NCBI GenBank assembly: GCA_947492105.1
Contig: CANLMN010000033.1
Coordinates: 1-47,505 of the forward strand
Origin: an uncultured Aquimarina sp.
GTDB taxonomy: Bacteria > Bacteroidota > Bacteroidia > Flavobacteriales > Flavobacteriaceae
Length of the DNA: 47,505 nt
Direction of reading: 5' to 3'
Shown here: piece by piece, positions 18,080-26,927 of the stretch
How positions within the stretch are numbered: the stretch's first letter is position 1
Layout: each line of letters opens with the position of its first letter
Program-made: the position numbers and the translations under genes
Notes under the pieces: generated by a model
Told to the model about the DNA's origin: nothing
What the model saw: the letters and a program-made list of their open reading frames with translations, nothing else
Database searches by the model: none

Positions 18080-18382
18080 TTATGCTAACTTTTGCTTTAA
18101 TAAATCGTCCAGAGAACGTAATTTATCTAATGCTTCGTCAGTATTATTATCTTTATCTATAACCCGTTGCTCTACCATAGCGGCAAATTGTAATGCACAC
18201 ATGGCCAATACATCTTGCTTGTCTCTTACGGCATAATTTTTCTCAAATTGTTTGATCATTCCTTCAATTTTTTTGCTAGCTGCACGCAGACCTTCTTCCT
18301 GTAATGGATTTATAGTCAGCGGATATACTCTATCAGCGATTGAAAGTTTAATTTTTAACTGATCACTCATTATCAAGGTCAT
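18080..18382 (-). CDS. zapA: cell division protein ZapA
   Basis: This 100-residue protein matches ZapA, which binds and cross-links FtsZ filaments at the division ring. It shows the N-terminal globular part (KIKLSIADRVYPLTINPLQEEGLRAASKKI), then a helix (VRDKQDVLAMCALQFAAMVEQ) leading to the C-terminal coiled coil. The start at 18382 overlaps the stop of the upstream gene as ATGA, which implies translational coupling; an internal ATG at 18370 is the alternative. Confidence 0.88.
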   Translation of the reverse strand: MTLIMSDQLKIKLSIADRVYPLTINPLQEEGLRAASKKIEGMIKQFEKNYAVRDKQDVLAMCALQFAAMVEQRVIDKDNNTDEALDKLRSLDDLLKQKLA

Positions 18383-18672
18383 TTAGAAAGTTGTGCTACA
18401 CACAAATCTATCTCTTTGACTAAAGCATTTATTTTAAGCTTGGTTTCTTTTTTATATTCGTCACTGCCTAACATGGCATTTGCATTTTTAAGTGAATTAT
18501 ATCGTTGTTCTAATTTTTGAATTTGTTTAAATTGAAATTCCGATACTGTAGTCATTTCATTTAAAGTTTTACTAAGTTCAGTATTCTGTTGCTTCAATAA
18601 TTCATGTGCATGAAGCAATTTAGTAATTCTATTTTCAAGAGAATCAACAATTTCATTTATATCACTCTTCAT
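18379..18672 (-). CDS. ZapB-like coiled-coil protein upstream of zapA
   Basis: This 97-residue protein is nearly all charged helix with heptad-like leucines (ENRITKLLHAHELLKQQ, then KIQKLEQRYNSLKNANAML-type sequence). There is no signal peptide. It overlaps zapA by four bases (ATGA), so the two are very probably co-translated and functionally linked. By analogy with ZapB, a coiled-coil partner of ZapA, it may bridge the division ring, but sequence alone does not prove homology. Coiled-coil proteins in this position occur in other Bacteroidota. Confidence 0.7.
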   Translation of the reverse strand: MKSDINEIVDSLENRITKLLHAHELLKQQNTELSKTLNEMTTVSEFQFKQIQKLEQRYNSLKNANAMLGSDEYKKETKLKINALVKEIDLCVAQLSK

Positions 18673-18862
18673 TTGCTAGTCCAAAATAAGTTACACAAAG
18701 TTAACATACCTACTCAAAAAACCCAATTCTTTTAAAAGTAATTTCAAAAACACAAATAACATAGCTTACAAATAAATGAAAAACAGTTATTTATACTAAA
18801 AATAATAATAAATATATTATTTTGCACGCTTTTTGAATTAGTGTTTTATTATTTTATAACAT

Positions 18863-18870
18863 TACTTTTG
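18863..18870 (+). promoter_or_regulatory. Bacteroidota -7 box (TACTTTTG) for the M23 peptidase gene
   Basis: TACTTTTG matches TAnnTTTG and lies 75 bases before the ATG at 18945. The -33 element is unclear. Confidence 0.4.
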
Positions 18871-18944
18871 TCTGGTGTTTATATCATAAATTTTGTTTGA
18901 AATAATAGTTCAATTTTCCGATCAAATATTTACATTTACTCTCT

Positions 18945-20645
18945 ATGCGAATTTACTTTCTTTTTTTCTGTTTTTGTATTCATTTTGTACATGCACAAGA
19001 AGCGATTCCTGAAGGATATTTTGACGATCCTTTGGAAATCCCTATTGTATTATCAGGAACTTTTGGAGAATTGCGTTCAAATCATTTTCATTCTGGTGTT
19101 GATATCAAAACACAAGGAAAAACTGGTGCTAGCGTATTTGCTGTTGCAGATGGCTATATAAAAAGGATAAAGATATCTCATACGGGTTATGGAAAAGCAC
19201 TCTATATACAGCATACAAACGGATACATGAGTGTATATGCACATTTGAAAAACTTGGCCCCTATACTTGATAGCTATACGCGAAAACGTCAGTATTTGAA
19301 AGAAAAATATGAAATAGAAATTTACCCCAAAGCCAATGAGTTGAAGATTAAAAAGGGACAAATAATAGGTTACAGTGGTAATACAGGTAGTAGTGGCGGA
19401 CCCCACCTTCATTTTGAGATTAGGGATAAATATTCTAGACCAATGAATCCTTTGCTATTTGGAATAGATGTCAAAGACACCAAGAAACCAATTATCAATA
19501 GTCTTTGGGTGTATCCAAAATCAGATGATATCGACGCCCACGTTAGTAACGACAAAGAAAAACAAAAGCTCCGACTCATCCTCCAAAAAGATGGTAGTTA
19601 TAAGACTCCAACCATAGAAGCTTGCGGTAGTATAGGTTTTGGTGTTTCTACTGTAGACAGACAAAATATGGCTCCCAATAAGAATGGCGTATACATGATC
19701 AGTACAGAAATCAACGGTCAGAAAAATTTTGAACTTGAAATGAAACGCTTTTCATTCTCAGAAACGCGTTATCTCAATCAGCATATAGATTATGCATACT
19801 ATAAAAATTATAAAAGTAAAATCCGAAAATTATTTGTTGAAGATACTGACCCACTCAGCATCTACAAAAATGTAGTAGACAAAGGATACCTAGAAATTAC
19901 TGATGGACTCTCTTACATATATACTATAACTATTAAAGATCTGGCAGGAAATACTTCAATAATTCGTGTACCTATTATAGGTATCGAAAGTAAGCAACCA
20001 TCAACGGTTCCAACACCTGTAACTACGGATTTTGCAAAACGAAATGAAAACTTTGTTTGGAGCAAAGAACGCTTTGACTTGCATATTCCCAAAAATGCTT
20101 TATATAAAAACACTGCTTTAAACATTGCCGTGTCTGGTGATACTATTAGTATCCATGACAAAGCTACGGCATTACATAAAAATTTGACACTTTCTATAGA
20201 TGTTAGTCACTATAATGCCAAAGATCGACAAAGCTTGTACATAGCAGAACTTAATGAATACGGCAAACCGGAATATACCAAAACAATCAAAAAGAAAAAT
20301 AGATTTACCACCAAAACTCGCAGTTTTGGTAAGTACACACTTGCTCAGGATACAATTCCTCCGACAATACAACCATTAAATTTTAAAAATAAAAAGTGGA
20401 TTTCTAATCACCGCTTTCTGGAATTAAAAATCAAAGATAAAGGTACAGGGATAGACACTTTCAAAGCTACAATCAACGGAAAATTTATTTTATTAGAGTA
20501 CGACTATAAAACCGGAAAACTTTTTTATGACTTTAATGACAATATAGTCAATGCAACAGAAAATAAATTTGAGTTTATTGTGTTAGATAAAGTCGGGAAT
20601 AGTACTACATTTAACGCAATATTTTTTAGAAAAAATAAAACATAA
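18945..20645 (+). CDS. M23 family (LytM) metallopeptidase
   Basis: This 566-residue exported protein has a signal peptide (about 1-18, ending FVHAQ) and a LytM/M23 domain at about 40-185. Zinc ligands are His49 and Asp53 in HFHSGVDIK, and His154/His156 in GPHLHFE, so the site looks intact. M23 enzymes cut peptidoglycan cross-bridge peptides. The long C-terminal part (about 190-566) is beta-rich with Ig-like segments (ITIKDLAGNTS, FIVLDKVGNST) and has no recognised enzyme domain. The following TonB-dependent receptor starts 3 bases after this stop, in the same frame, so the two are surely co-transcribed. Confidence 0.9.
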   Translation: MRIYFLFFCFCIHFVHAQEAIPEGYFDDPLEIPIVLSGTFGELRSNHFHSGVDIKTQGKTGASVFAVADGYIKRIKISHTGYGKALYIQHTNGYMSVYAHLKNLAPILDSYTRKRQYLKEKYEIEIYPKANELKIKKGQIIGYSGNTGSSGGPHLHFEIRDKYSRPMNPLLFGIDVKDTKKPIINSLWVYPKSDDIDAHVSNDKEKQKLRLILQKDGSYKTPTIEACGSIGFGVSTVDRQNMAPNKNGVYMISTEINGQKNFELEMKRFSFSETRYLNQHIDYAYYKNYKSKIRKLFVEDTDPLSIYKNVVDKGYLEITDGLSYIYTITIKDLAGNTSIIRVPIIGIESKQPSTVPTPVTTDFAKRNENFVWSKERFDLHIPKNALYKNTALNIAVSGDTISIHDKATALHKNLTLSIDVSHYNAKDRQSLYIAELNEYGKPEYTKTIKKKNRFTTKTRSFGKYTLAQDTIPPTIQPLNFKNKKWISNHRFLELKIKDKGTGIDTFKATINGKFILLEYDYKTGKLFYDFNDNIVNATENKFEFIVLDKVGNSTTFNAIFFRKNKT

Positions 20646-20648
20646 CCC

Positions 20649-23120
20649 TTGAATAATCGATCACTTCTCTTTTTTATTGGTATTTGCTTACTAACTTGTT
20701 CGCAAATAATAAGTCAAACAGCAACGCTAAAAGGTATTGTTTTGGATGCTTCCAAAATCCCAATCGAAGGAGCCAATGTGAGCTATAAGAATAATGGCAC
20801 CCAAACTAACAAAAATGGTGTTTACATTTTAGAAATCCCTGCAAACACAGAAATATCAGTCACTTTTTCGTATATCGGGTACAAAAATACTTCTATCAAA
20901 ATAAAATTGGAAGAAAATCAAGAATATGAGTTAAATCCAATACTAAAAACAGAAATAGAACAAATCACCACAGTAGTCATATCCGGCAAAGAACGCAAAG
21001 AAGTACAAGGAATTACTATTCTAGACCCTGAAACAATACGAAACACGCCATCTGCCAATGCAGGTGTAGAAGGTTTATTGAAAACACTACCTGGAGTGAG
21101 CTCCAATAACGAACTTAGTACGCAATATACCGTTCGTGGAGGTAATTACGATGAAAACCTAATCTATGTGAATGAAATTGAAGTATATCGTCCTTTTTTG
21201 ATTCGCTCTGGTCAGCAAGAAGGGTTAAGTTTTGTAAATACTGACTTAGTTCGTAATGTAGATTTTTCTGCTGGTGGTTTTCAGGCAAAATATGGAGACA
21301 AGCTCTCCTCAGTTTTGGATATAAGTTACAGGAGACCTACCCGATTTGGCGCTACGGCTGAAGCAAGTTTTCTTGGAGGTAGTGTATCTTTAGAAGGAAT
21401 TACCAAGGACAAAAAACTCGCTGTTATCGGGGGTGCACGCTATAGAGACAATAGTCTTTTTGTCAATGGACGACAGACACAAACGGATTACACACAAAAA
21501 TTCATAGATGCGCAGACCTATATAAGTTATAGTTTATCCAAAAAGTTTGAATTGGGTTTTTTAGGAAATATTGCCATCAATAATTACAACAATCGTCCCC
21601 TAACGCGACAAACAAATTTTGGAACTATCCAGGATTCCAAAGCATTATTAGTTTTTTATGAAGGTCAAGAAGAAGATCAATATGCCACGTATTTTGGAGC
21701 ACTCAAAGGTACTTATCAGGTAAATGAAAATCTAACTCTCAAATTAATAGGATCTGCATATCACACGCAAGAACAGGAATATTTTGATATTCTTGCACAA
21801 TACCGCATAGGAGAACCAAATACTAGTATAGGTGATGAAAATTTGGGAGAGGTAGAATTCAGTCAAGGAGTAGGTTCTCAATTAACACATGCCCGTAATG
21901 ATCTTGATGCATTAATCTTTAACATAGAACAAAAAGGAACCTATGTCAAAGATGACCATCAATTAGATTGGGGGGTCAAATACACACAAGAAGATATTAT
22001 AGATCGTATTCAGGAATTTGAAATTGTCGATTTGTTTGGAATTTCTGATCGTCCTAATCTTCCTGATTTTGTTAATAATCAACCCTACGAACCTTTTGCT
22101 AGCCCCATCGTTCCTTTCACGAATGTTAATGCTACGAACAACGTTACCATTGATCGCTTTTCTGGATACGTACAATATAGCAAACGAAGTGATTGGGGAG
22201 CTAGTGAGGTATGGTATAATTTTGGAGTTCGAAATCATAACTGGACACTTACAGGGGACAAATTAAATAGTATATCCCAACATTTTCTGACACCCAGAGG
22301 ACAATTTGCCATCAAGCCAGGATGGAAAAAAGATATGCTTTTTAGGCTATCAGGTGGATACTACTACCAACCTCCATTTTATAGAGAATTACGTGATCTA
22401 AATGGTACAGTACAACCAAAAGTTCGTTCTCAAAAATCTATCCATTTTGTAGCTGGTCATGATTGGAGTCTTACTCTTTGGGATAGACCTTTTAAGTTAA
22501 TAACAGAAGCCTACTATAAATCATTAAACGATCTAAATCCTTATACTATTGAAAATGTCCGTATACGCTATCGTGCACGTAATAATGGAATTGGAAGGTC
22601 CTATGGGTTAGACATGCGCCTTAATGGGGAGTTCGTTCCCGGCACAGAAAGCTGGATTAGTTTTGGATACCTAAAAGCTGAACAAAACATTAGTAATAGA
22701 GGGTGGATACCATTACCAACAGATCAGCGACTCAAATTTGGTATCCTATTTCAGGATTACGTACCTAAACTACCGAATCTCAAAGGATACCTAAATCTTG
22801 TGTATAATACAGGACTCCCTGGTGGCTCTCCTAGCAATGCTGATATTTATGATTTTGCAAAAACCAGATTACCTGATTACAAACGTGCTGACCTAGGAGT
22901 TAGTTATATTCTAGTAGATCAAAACAAACGTTTCTCAAAAGGTCATATATTTCATAATTTCAAAGAATTATCCCTTGGTTTCGAAATTTATAATATGTTT
23001 GATGTAAAGAACTCTATCACCAATATTTTTGTACGTGATGCCGTGAGTCAAAGACAGTTTGCAATACCCAATTTCTTGACTCCTAGGCTTTTTAATCTAC
23101 GAATGAAAATGCGTTTATAA
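20649..23120 (+). CDS. TonB-dependent receptor with carboxypeptidase-regulatory-like domain
   Basis: This 823-residue outer-membrane receptor has a signal peptide (about 1-22), a CarboxypepD_reg-like domain at about 26-105 (LKGIVLDASKIPIEGANVSY), a plug domain (GVEGLLKTLPGVSSNNELST, then QYTVRGGNYDENLIYVNEIE) at about 130-225 and a large beta-barrel ending in the aromatic-poor LFNLRMKMRL. The first ATG lies deep in the protein, so translation must begin at the TTG at 20649 (or a similar rare start). Only TAA-CCC separates it from the M23 frame. No partner SusD gene is present, so it is not a typical glycan pair. The substrate is unknown. Confidence 0.88.
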   Translation: MNNRSLLFFIGICLLTCSQIISQTATLKGIVLDASKIPIEGANVSYKNNGTQTNKNGVYILEIPANTEISVTFSYIGYKNTSIKIKLEENQEYELNPILKTEIEQITTVVISGKERKEVQGITILDPETIRNTPSANAGVEGLLKTLPGVSSNNELSTQYTVRGGNYDENLIYVNEIEVYRPFLIRSGQQEGLSFVNTDLVRNVDFSAGGFQAKYGDKLSSVLDISYRRPTRFGATAEASFLGGSVSLEGITKDKKLAVIGGARYRDNSLFVNGRQTQTDYTQKFIDAQTYISYSLSKKFELGFLGNIAINNYNNRPLTRQTNFGTIQDSKALLVFYEGQEEDQYATYFGALKGTYQVNENLTLKLIGSAYHTQEQEYFDILAQYRIGEPNTSIGDENLGEVEFSQGVGSQLTHARNDLDALIFNIEQKGTYVKDDHQLDWGVKYTQEDIIDRIQEFEIVDLFGISDRPNLPDFVNNQPYEPFASPIVPFTNVNATNNVTIDRFSGYVQYSKRSDWGASEVWYNFGVRNHNWTLTGDKLNSISQHFLTPRGQFAIKPGWKKDMLFRLSGGYYYQPPFYRELRDLNGTVQPKVRSQKSIHFVAGHDWSLTLWDRPFKLITEAYYKSLNDLNPYTIENVRIRYRARNNGIGRSYGLDMRLNGEFVPGTESWISFGYLKAEQNISNRGWIPLPTDQRLKFGILFQDYVPKLPNLKGYLNLVYNTGLPGGSPSNADIYDFAKTRLPDYKRADLGVSYILVDQNKRFSKGHIFHNFKELSLGFEIYNMFDVKNSITNIFVRDAVSQRQFAIPNFLTPRLFNLRMKMRL

Positions 23121-23134
23121 AGTTTATTTATTTA

Positions 23135-23155
23135 GAACTCCTCTTGACTTTTCCT
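23135..23155 (+). repeat. short dispersed repeat D
   Basis: AGAACTCCTCTTGACTTTTC matches 12382-12401 with one or two differences; both copies lie past a plus-strand stop codon. The similarity is short and could be partly chance. Confidence 0.35.
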
Positions 23156-23225
23156 TTTTTGGTCCGGAAATGGGATAAAATTTGACCCGATAAGAGGCTT
23201 TTTAAAATTCGTAATAACGCTACAG

Positions 23226-23312
23226 ATAATACTATTTAAAAAATAATTACAAGCTAATAATTAGGGTGTGTTACCATTTTTTTTACCAGAAAATTAAACG
23301 TAGCCACAGCAA
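23226..23312 (+). repeat. dispersed intergenic repeat B, copy 2
   Basis: It matches 15743-15835 through ACTATTT/AAAAAATAATTACA, the GCTAA-AATTAG block, the T-rich tract and the AGAAAAT-AAAC segment. It lies directly before repeat C copy 1. Confidence 0.5.
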
Positions 23313-23337
23313 TGCTTAAATTTTATAACTCAAACTA

Positions 23338-23410
23338 GCAAAAAAAATAGTTCAATCATTTTGGCCTACAATTACATTTTAACTAGTATTAGAATGCTTT
23401 TACTCTATCT
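23338..23410 (+). repeat. dispersed intergenic repeat C, copy 1
   Basis: The blocks AAAATAGTTCAA, ATTTTG, TACAA-TACATTTTAACT and AGAAT occur in the same order and near-equal spacing at 30662-30725. Both copies lie just before the 3' end of a minus-strand gene. Confidence 0.55.
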
Positions 23411-23425
23411 TAACTTACTTTGGCA

Positions 23426-24577
23426 CTAAACTTTTTGAACAAAATCTTTCAAAACCTGAACTACATAATCTACTTCTGATTTGGTGTTATATTTTGAAAA
23501 AGAAAAACGAAGTGCAGGTTTTTGCAACGCTTCTTCCGATAAGAATTGTTGTAAAACGTGAGAAACCTTAATACTTCCACTCTGACATGCACTACCTCTA
23601 GAACAAGCGATACCTTGGAGATCGAGATGAAATAGTAGTATTGTTGCTTTTTCTGGAGTCAAGGGCAAAGAAACATTAACCAAAGTATAAGTATTTTCTT
23701 CAAAATTATTGCTATTCCCATTAAAACATACATCTGGGATTGCTTCGGCTATTTTTTGAACAAAATACATTTTCAGTGCAGAGACTGTCTTTTGCTCTTC
23801 TTGATAATTATCATAAAAACTACGCAAAGCGACCTCCATCCCAACAATGTTATGAACACTTTCCGTTCCCGCACGATACCCTCGCTCCTGCTCGCCTCCC
23901 ACCAATAGCGCTTTTATACCACTATTCTTTTTGACAAAGGCAAAACCAACACCTTTTGGACCATGAAACTTGTGACCACTTGCTGCAGCAAAATCAACAT
24001 ATTGCAATGCCTCCTTTAATTCATAGCGCCCAAAAGACTGCACCATATCACTATGAAATAATGCTCCTGCATTTTTGCATAAAACACTAACTCGTTCTAA
24101 GTCTAAAATAGTACCAATTTCGTTGTTAACATGCATCAAACTGACCAATGTTTTCAAAGGATTTACTTGCAAAAGTGTTTCTAAATGTAGATAATCGACG
24201 ACACCATTATTTGTTATGTTGACATAATGAACGGTTACATCATAGTGTTGTGCCAAAAACTCAATGGTATGTAGCACAGCATGATGTTCTATTTGTGAGG
24301 TAATTATATCTGTAATTCCTAAATCACGAACGGCTCCTTGTAACACTAAATTATCAGCTTCTGTACCACCAGAAGTAAAAATTAATTCAGAAGACTGTAC
24401 ACCAAAATATCGTGCAATATTTTTGCGCGCTTGCTCCAATTGCGTCTTAGAAGATCTTCCAAAGCCATGAACAGAAGATGGATTACCATAATGAGATTTC
24501 ATTACGGATAACATAGCAGTAATCACCTCTGGATGTGGTTGCGTAGTTGCGGCGTTATCGAAGTAAACTTTTTGCAT
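23426..24577 (-). CDS. cysteine desulfurase (NifS/IscS-like)
   Basis: This PLP enzyme of 383 residues removes sulfur from cysteine for Fe-S clusters or tRNA thiolation. The N-terminal VYFDNAATT, the TSGGTEADN turn, the PLP lysine Lys203 (SGHKFHGPKG) and the active-site cysteine, probably Cys331 in CSRGSACQSGS, are all present. The frame extends to a TTG at 24583, but the ATG at 24577 fits the family. It is monocistronic here, with no scaffold or assembly genes next to it, so whether it serves Fe-S assembly or thiolation is open. Confidence 0.9.
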   Translation of the reverse strand: MQKVYFDNAATTQPHPEVITAMLSVMKSHYGNPSSVHGFGRSSKTQLEQARKNIARYFGVQSSELIFTSGGTEADNLVLQGAVRDLGITDIITSQIEHHAVLHTIEFLAQHYDVTVHYVNITNNGVVDYLHLETLLQVNPLKTLVSLMHVNNEIGTILDLERVSVLCKNAGALFHSDMVQSFGRYELKEALQYVDFAAASGHKFHGPKGVGFAFVKKNSGIKALLVGGEQERGYRAGTESVHNIVGMEVALRSFYDNYQEEQKTVSALKMYFVQKIAEAIPDVCFNGNSNNFEENTYTLVNVSLPLTPEKATILLFHLDLQGIACSRGSACQSGSIKVSHVLQQFLSEEALQKPALRFSFSKYNTKSEVDYVVQVLKDFVQKV

Positions 24578-24944
24578 GCGCAAATTTAGGTAATTAACAT
24601 TTTAGTCTTAAATAAAAAGGCAGGATATTTTATTCATTCACCTAGGTGCAATAAGATCAATTAGTTCAGGATTATCTGTTTTCAAAAAACACTAAATCAT
24701 TAACTAAATATTAATCATCAGTTTAATAATTAAATTATGACCTAATTCTAATTTTTTTTCAAATCACTATAAAAACACCCTTTTTCACCCCATTTCCGTA
24801 TCTTTCTTAGGTCGAATCACTGCTCTGAAACAAGAGAAACACTCAATTATTATCAGAACCCAAAAAGCATACTCCACTTCTATAGAAAAACAGTATCTTT
24901 AATACTAAATACAGTTTATTATTAACACTATACATCATTATCGT
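24578..24944. other. intergenic region with repeat E, no gene seen
   Basis: This AT-rich spacer lies between divergent genes. Its only notable element is the family E fragment at 24776-24850. Confidence 0.45.
24776..24850 (+). repeat. dispersed repeat E, copy 1
   Basis: It shares CTGCT-TGAAACAA-AGAA-CACT-CAATT and the upstream CC-ATTT and TTTCTT blocks with 31694-31770. The 3' half is well matched, the 5' half weakly. Confidence 0.45.
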
Positions 24945-25487
24945 ATGGCTAAATTTTATACAGAAATTCCCGAAGCTTTAAAAGATTTCATTCAGAAACA
25001 GCATATTTTCTTTGTCGGTACGGCTGCTGCTAGTGGAACAGTTAATGTCTCCCCAAAAGGAATGGACACTTTCCGAATTTTGGATAAAAATCGAGTTTTG
25101 TGGCTCAATCTTACTGGCAGCGGTAATGAAACTGCTGCACATCTACTACAAAACAACAGAATTACCATCATGTTCTGTGCTTTTGAAGGTAAGCCACTTA
25201 TCCTAAGACTGTATGGTAATGCTAATGTCTATCATCAACAAGATTCTGAATGGCAAAATTATATTAATTTATTTCCGAAAATAGCAGGCTCTAGGCAGTT
25301 AATAGAAATTAATATAGACAAAATCCAGACATCTTGCGGATACGCCGTTCCGTTTTTGGGTTATGTAGGAGAGCGAGAACAACTCCAAAATTGGGCTAAT
25401 AAGCAAGGAGAAGATCGTCTCAAAAAGTATCGTGAAGAAAAAAACTCACTAAGCATTGATGGGTTTGACACAGGACTCCCTAGCTAA
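24945..25487 (+). CDS. pyridoxamine 5'-phosphate oxidase-like (PNPOx) family protein
   Basis: This 180-residue protein has the split-barrel flavin-binding fold: HIFFVGTAAASGTVNVSPKG, then RVLWLNLTGSGNETAAHLLQN and RITIMFCAFEGKPLILRLYG. Members bind FMN, F420 or heme and are often annotated as pyridoxamine oxidase, but this subgroup (SPKG, TGSGNE signatures) is probably a flavin-dependent reductase of unknown substrate rather than true PdxH. A likely cytoplasmic protein, with no visible operon partner. Confidence 0.8.
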   Translation: MAKFYTEIPEALKDFIQKQHIFFVGTAAASGTVNVSPKGMDTFRILDKNRVLWLNLTGSGNETAAHLLQNNRITIMFCAFEGKPLILRLYGNANVYHQQDSEWQNYINLFPKIAGSRQLIEINIDKIQTSCGYAVPFLGYVGEREQLQNWANKQGEDRLKKYREEKNSLSIDGFDTGLPS

Positions 25488-25972
25488 AAATGTAATTGAC
25501 ATTATTTATATATTGAGATCGTATTTAAACGTATTTTGGCTTTTTATTTTCCCTAAAAATTGGATTATACCAATTCAATTTAGGTATATAAATTCGTATT
25601 AATGACACTGTTTTTTTTATGTAAAAACACCATAATGCTATTGCATAGCCTGAGCCATGGAATATATGAACAAGCTATAATGTAAAGTCTAGCGAAGTTT
25701 ATGTAATTTTTGTTACGATCATCTCAAAAAAATTAAAATTACGAATCGATCAAGGAGATCAATCCACTTTTTTTGGACACAAAACCTTTGTCTACGCACA
25801 AAAATTATTGATGCACTCAAAAAACTATCATTTTTATGATATCCATAATTTCTTGCACTATATTTTGATATAAATAAATAGTTTATAGAAAAAAAAAATT
25901 GAAACTAAAACAATAACACCCTTTTTTTGTATATTTAATTATCAGCAACATAAGTGATTATTTTTTTAGTAT
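25488..25972. other. intergenic region with repeat A, no gene seen
   Basis: This AT-rich spacer contains a family B-like T-rich segment (about 25520-25560) running into family A copy 1. I see no gene. Confidence 0.5.
25560..25660 (+). repeat. dispersed intergenic repeat A, copy 1
   Basis: AATTCAATTTAGGTATATAA, ATTCGTATTAATGACACTGT, an ATGTAAAAACACCAT block and TATTGCATAGCC follow in order, matching 44513-44590 closely and 15846-15959 in inverse. Confidence 0.7.
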
Positions 25973-25980
25973 TATATTTG
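25973..25980 (+). promoter_or_regulatory. Bacteroidota -7 box (TATATTTG) for the small membrane protein gene
   Basis: TATATTTG matches TAnnTTTG and lies 85 bases before the ATG at 26066, leaving a fairly long leader. Confidence 0.45.
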
Positions 25981-26065
25981 TAAAGCCACCCCTAACATAT
26001 AATGATAATTAATATAGCGTGACCCCCTATAGTCATATATATTATAATTTAAAAATTGAACAATT

Positions 26066-26293
26066 ATGGTTACTTTCCTTATTGCGTTGGCGGTTTTGCT
26101 TTTTGTGAACTTTCTATTATTCACCTTTAGTGTAAATAAATCTAAAAAAGAAGTTATCGATTTAGTAATTGAAAAAAATGAAGAGATTATTGCGCATACT
26201 CAAAAATTCAATCCAGAAATAGAAACTTCAAAAACTTCTGTTTCTAACACTGTTATCACCAAACGATCGGAAGCTGTCCTTGTTGCTGAATAA
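26066..26293 (+). CDS. small single-span membrane protein
   Basis: This 75-residue protein has one N-terminal hydrophobic helix (about 2-22: TFLIALAVLLFVNFLLFTF) followed by a charged segment (VNKSKKEVIDLVIEKNEEII) and a Ser/Thr-rich tail. I do not recognise a family. A TAnnTTTG box upstream and coding-like composition support it being real. Its last 38 bases overlap the 3' end of the convergent uracil-DNA glycosylase gene. Confidence 0.55.
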   Translation: MVTFLIALAVLLFVNFLLFTFSVNKSKKEVIDLVIEKNEEIIAHTQKFNPEIETSKTSVSNTVITKRSEAVLVAE

Positions 26294-26921
26294 AATCATT
26301 TGCTTCACTAAAGTGCTTATTACCAAACCAATACCCTCTGTTTGCACTGAGAGGAGAAGGATGACCACTTATTAAGATTTTGTGTTTTGTTGCATCAATT
26401 TTTGCACCTTTCTTTTTTGCATAACCTCCCCAAAGCATAAATACAATATTTTCTTTTTTATCAGAAATCAAGCGGATTATTGCATCAGTAAATTTTTCCC
26501 AACCTTGCTTTTGATGAGATCCGGCTGTGTGTGCACGTACAGTCAAAGTAGCATTGAGTAACAGTACTCCTTGTGCTGCCCAATGCTCCAAATTCCCTGA
26601 ATCTGGAAAAGGCTGCCCTAGATCTTTTTCTATCTCTTTAAAAATATTAATCAATGAAGGTGGCATTGGTACATCATCCTTGACAGAAAAGCATAAGCCA
26701 TTAGCTTGTTCGGGACCATGATAGGGATCTTGACCGAGAATCACCACCTTGACATCATCAAAATGGCAATACTCAAAGGCCGCAAAAATCTCTTTTTCTA
26801 AAGGGTAACATGTAGTTGTAGCGTACTCATTTTGTAAAAATGAAACTAATTGCTTAAAATACGGTTTCTCCAACTCGTTTATCAAATGTTCTTCCCAACT
26901 AGAATGTAGTGATACATCCAT
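26256..26921 (-). CDS. ung: uracil-DNA glycosylase (family 1)
   Basis: This 221-residue repair enzyme removes uracil from DNA. The catalytic Asp65 lies in GQDPYHG, and the histidine loop His187 in SGHPSPLSA; MLWGGYAKKKG and LLLNATLTV complete the family set. Length is normal. The SDR gene lies 6 bases upstream on the same strand, so the pair is probably one transcript. Its 3' end overlaps a small convergent gene. Confidence 0.95.
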   Translation of the reverse strand: MDVSLHSSWEEHLINELEKPYFKQLVSFLQNEYATTTCYPLEKEIFAAFEYCHFDDVKVVILGQDPYHGPEQANGLCFSVKDDVPMPPSLINIFKEIEKDLGQPFPDSGNLEHWAAQGVLLLNATLTVRAHTAGSHQKQGWEKFTDAIIRLISDKKENIVFMLWGGYAKKKGAKIDATKHKILISGHPSPLSANRGYWFGNKHFSEANDFIQQQGQLPIVW

Positions 26922-26927
26922 ATACTA

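Larger units (their letters stand above)
23121..23425. other. repeat-bearing intergenic region between convergent genes
   Basis: No gene is visible. It holds a family D fragment (23135-23155), a family B copy (23226-23312) and a family C copy (23338-23410) in a row. Confidence 0.55.
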
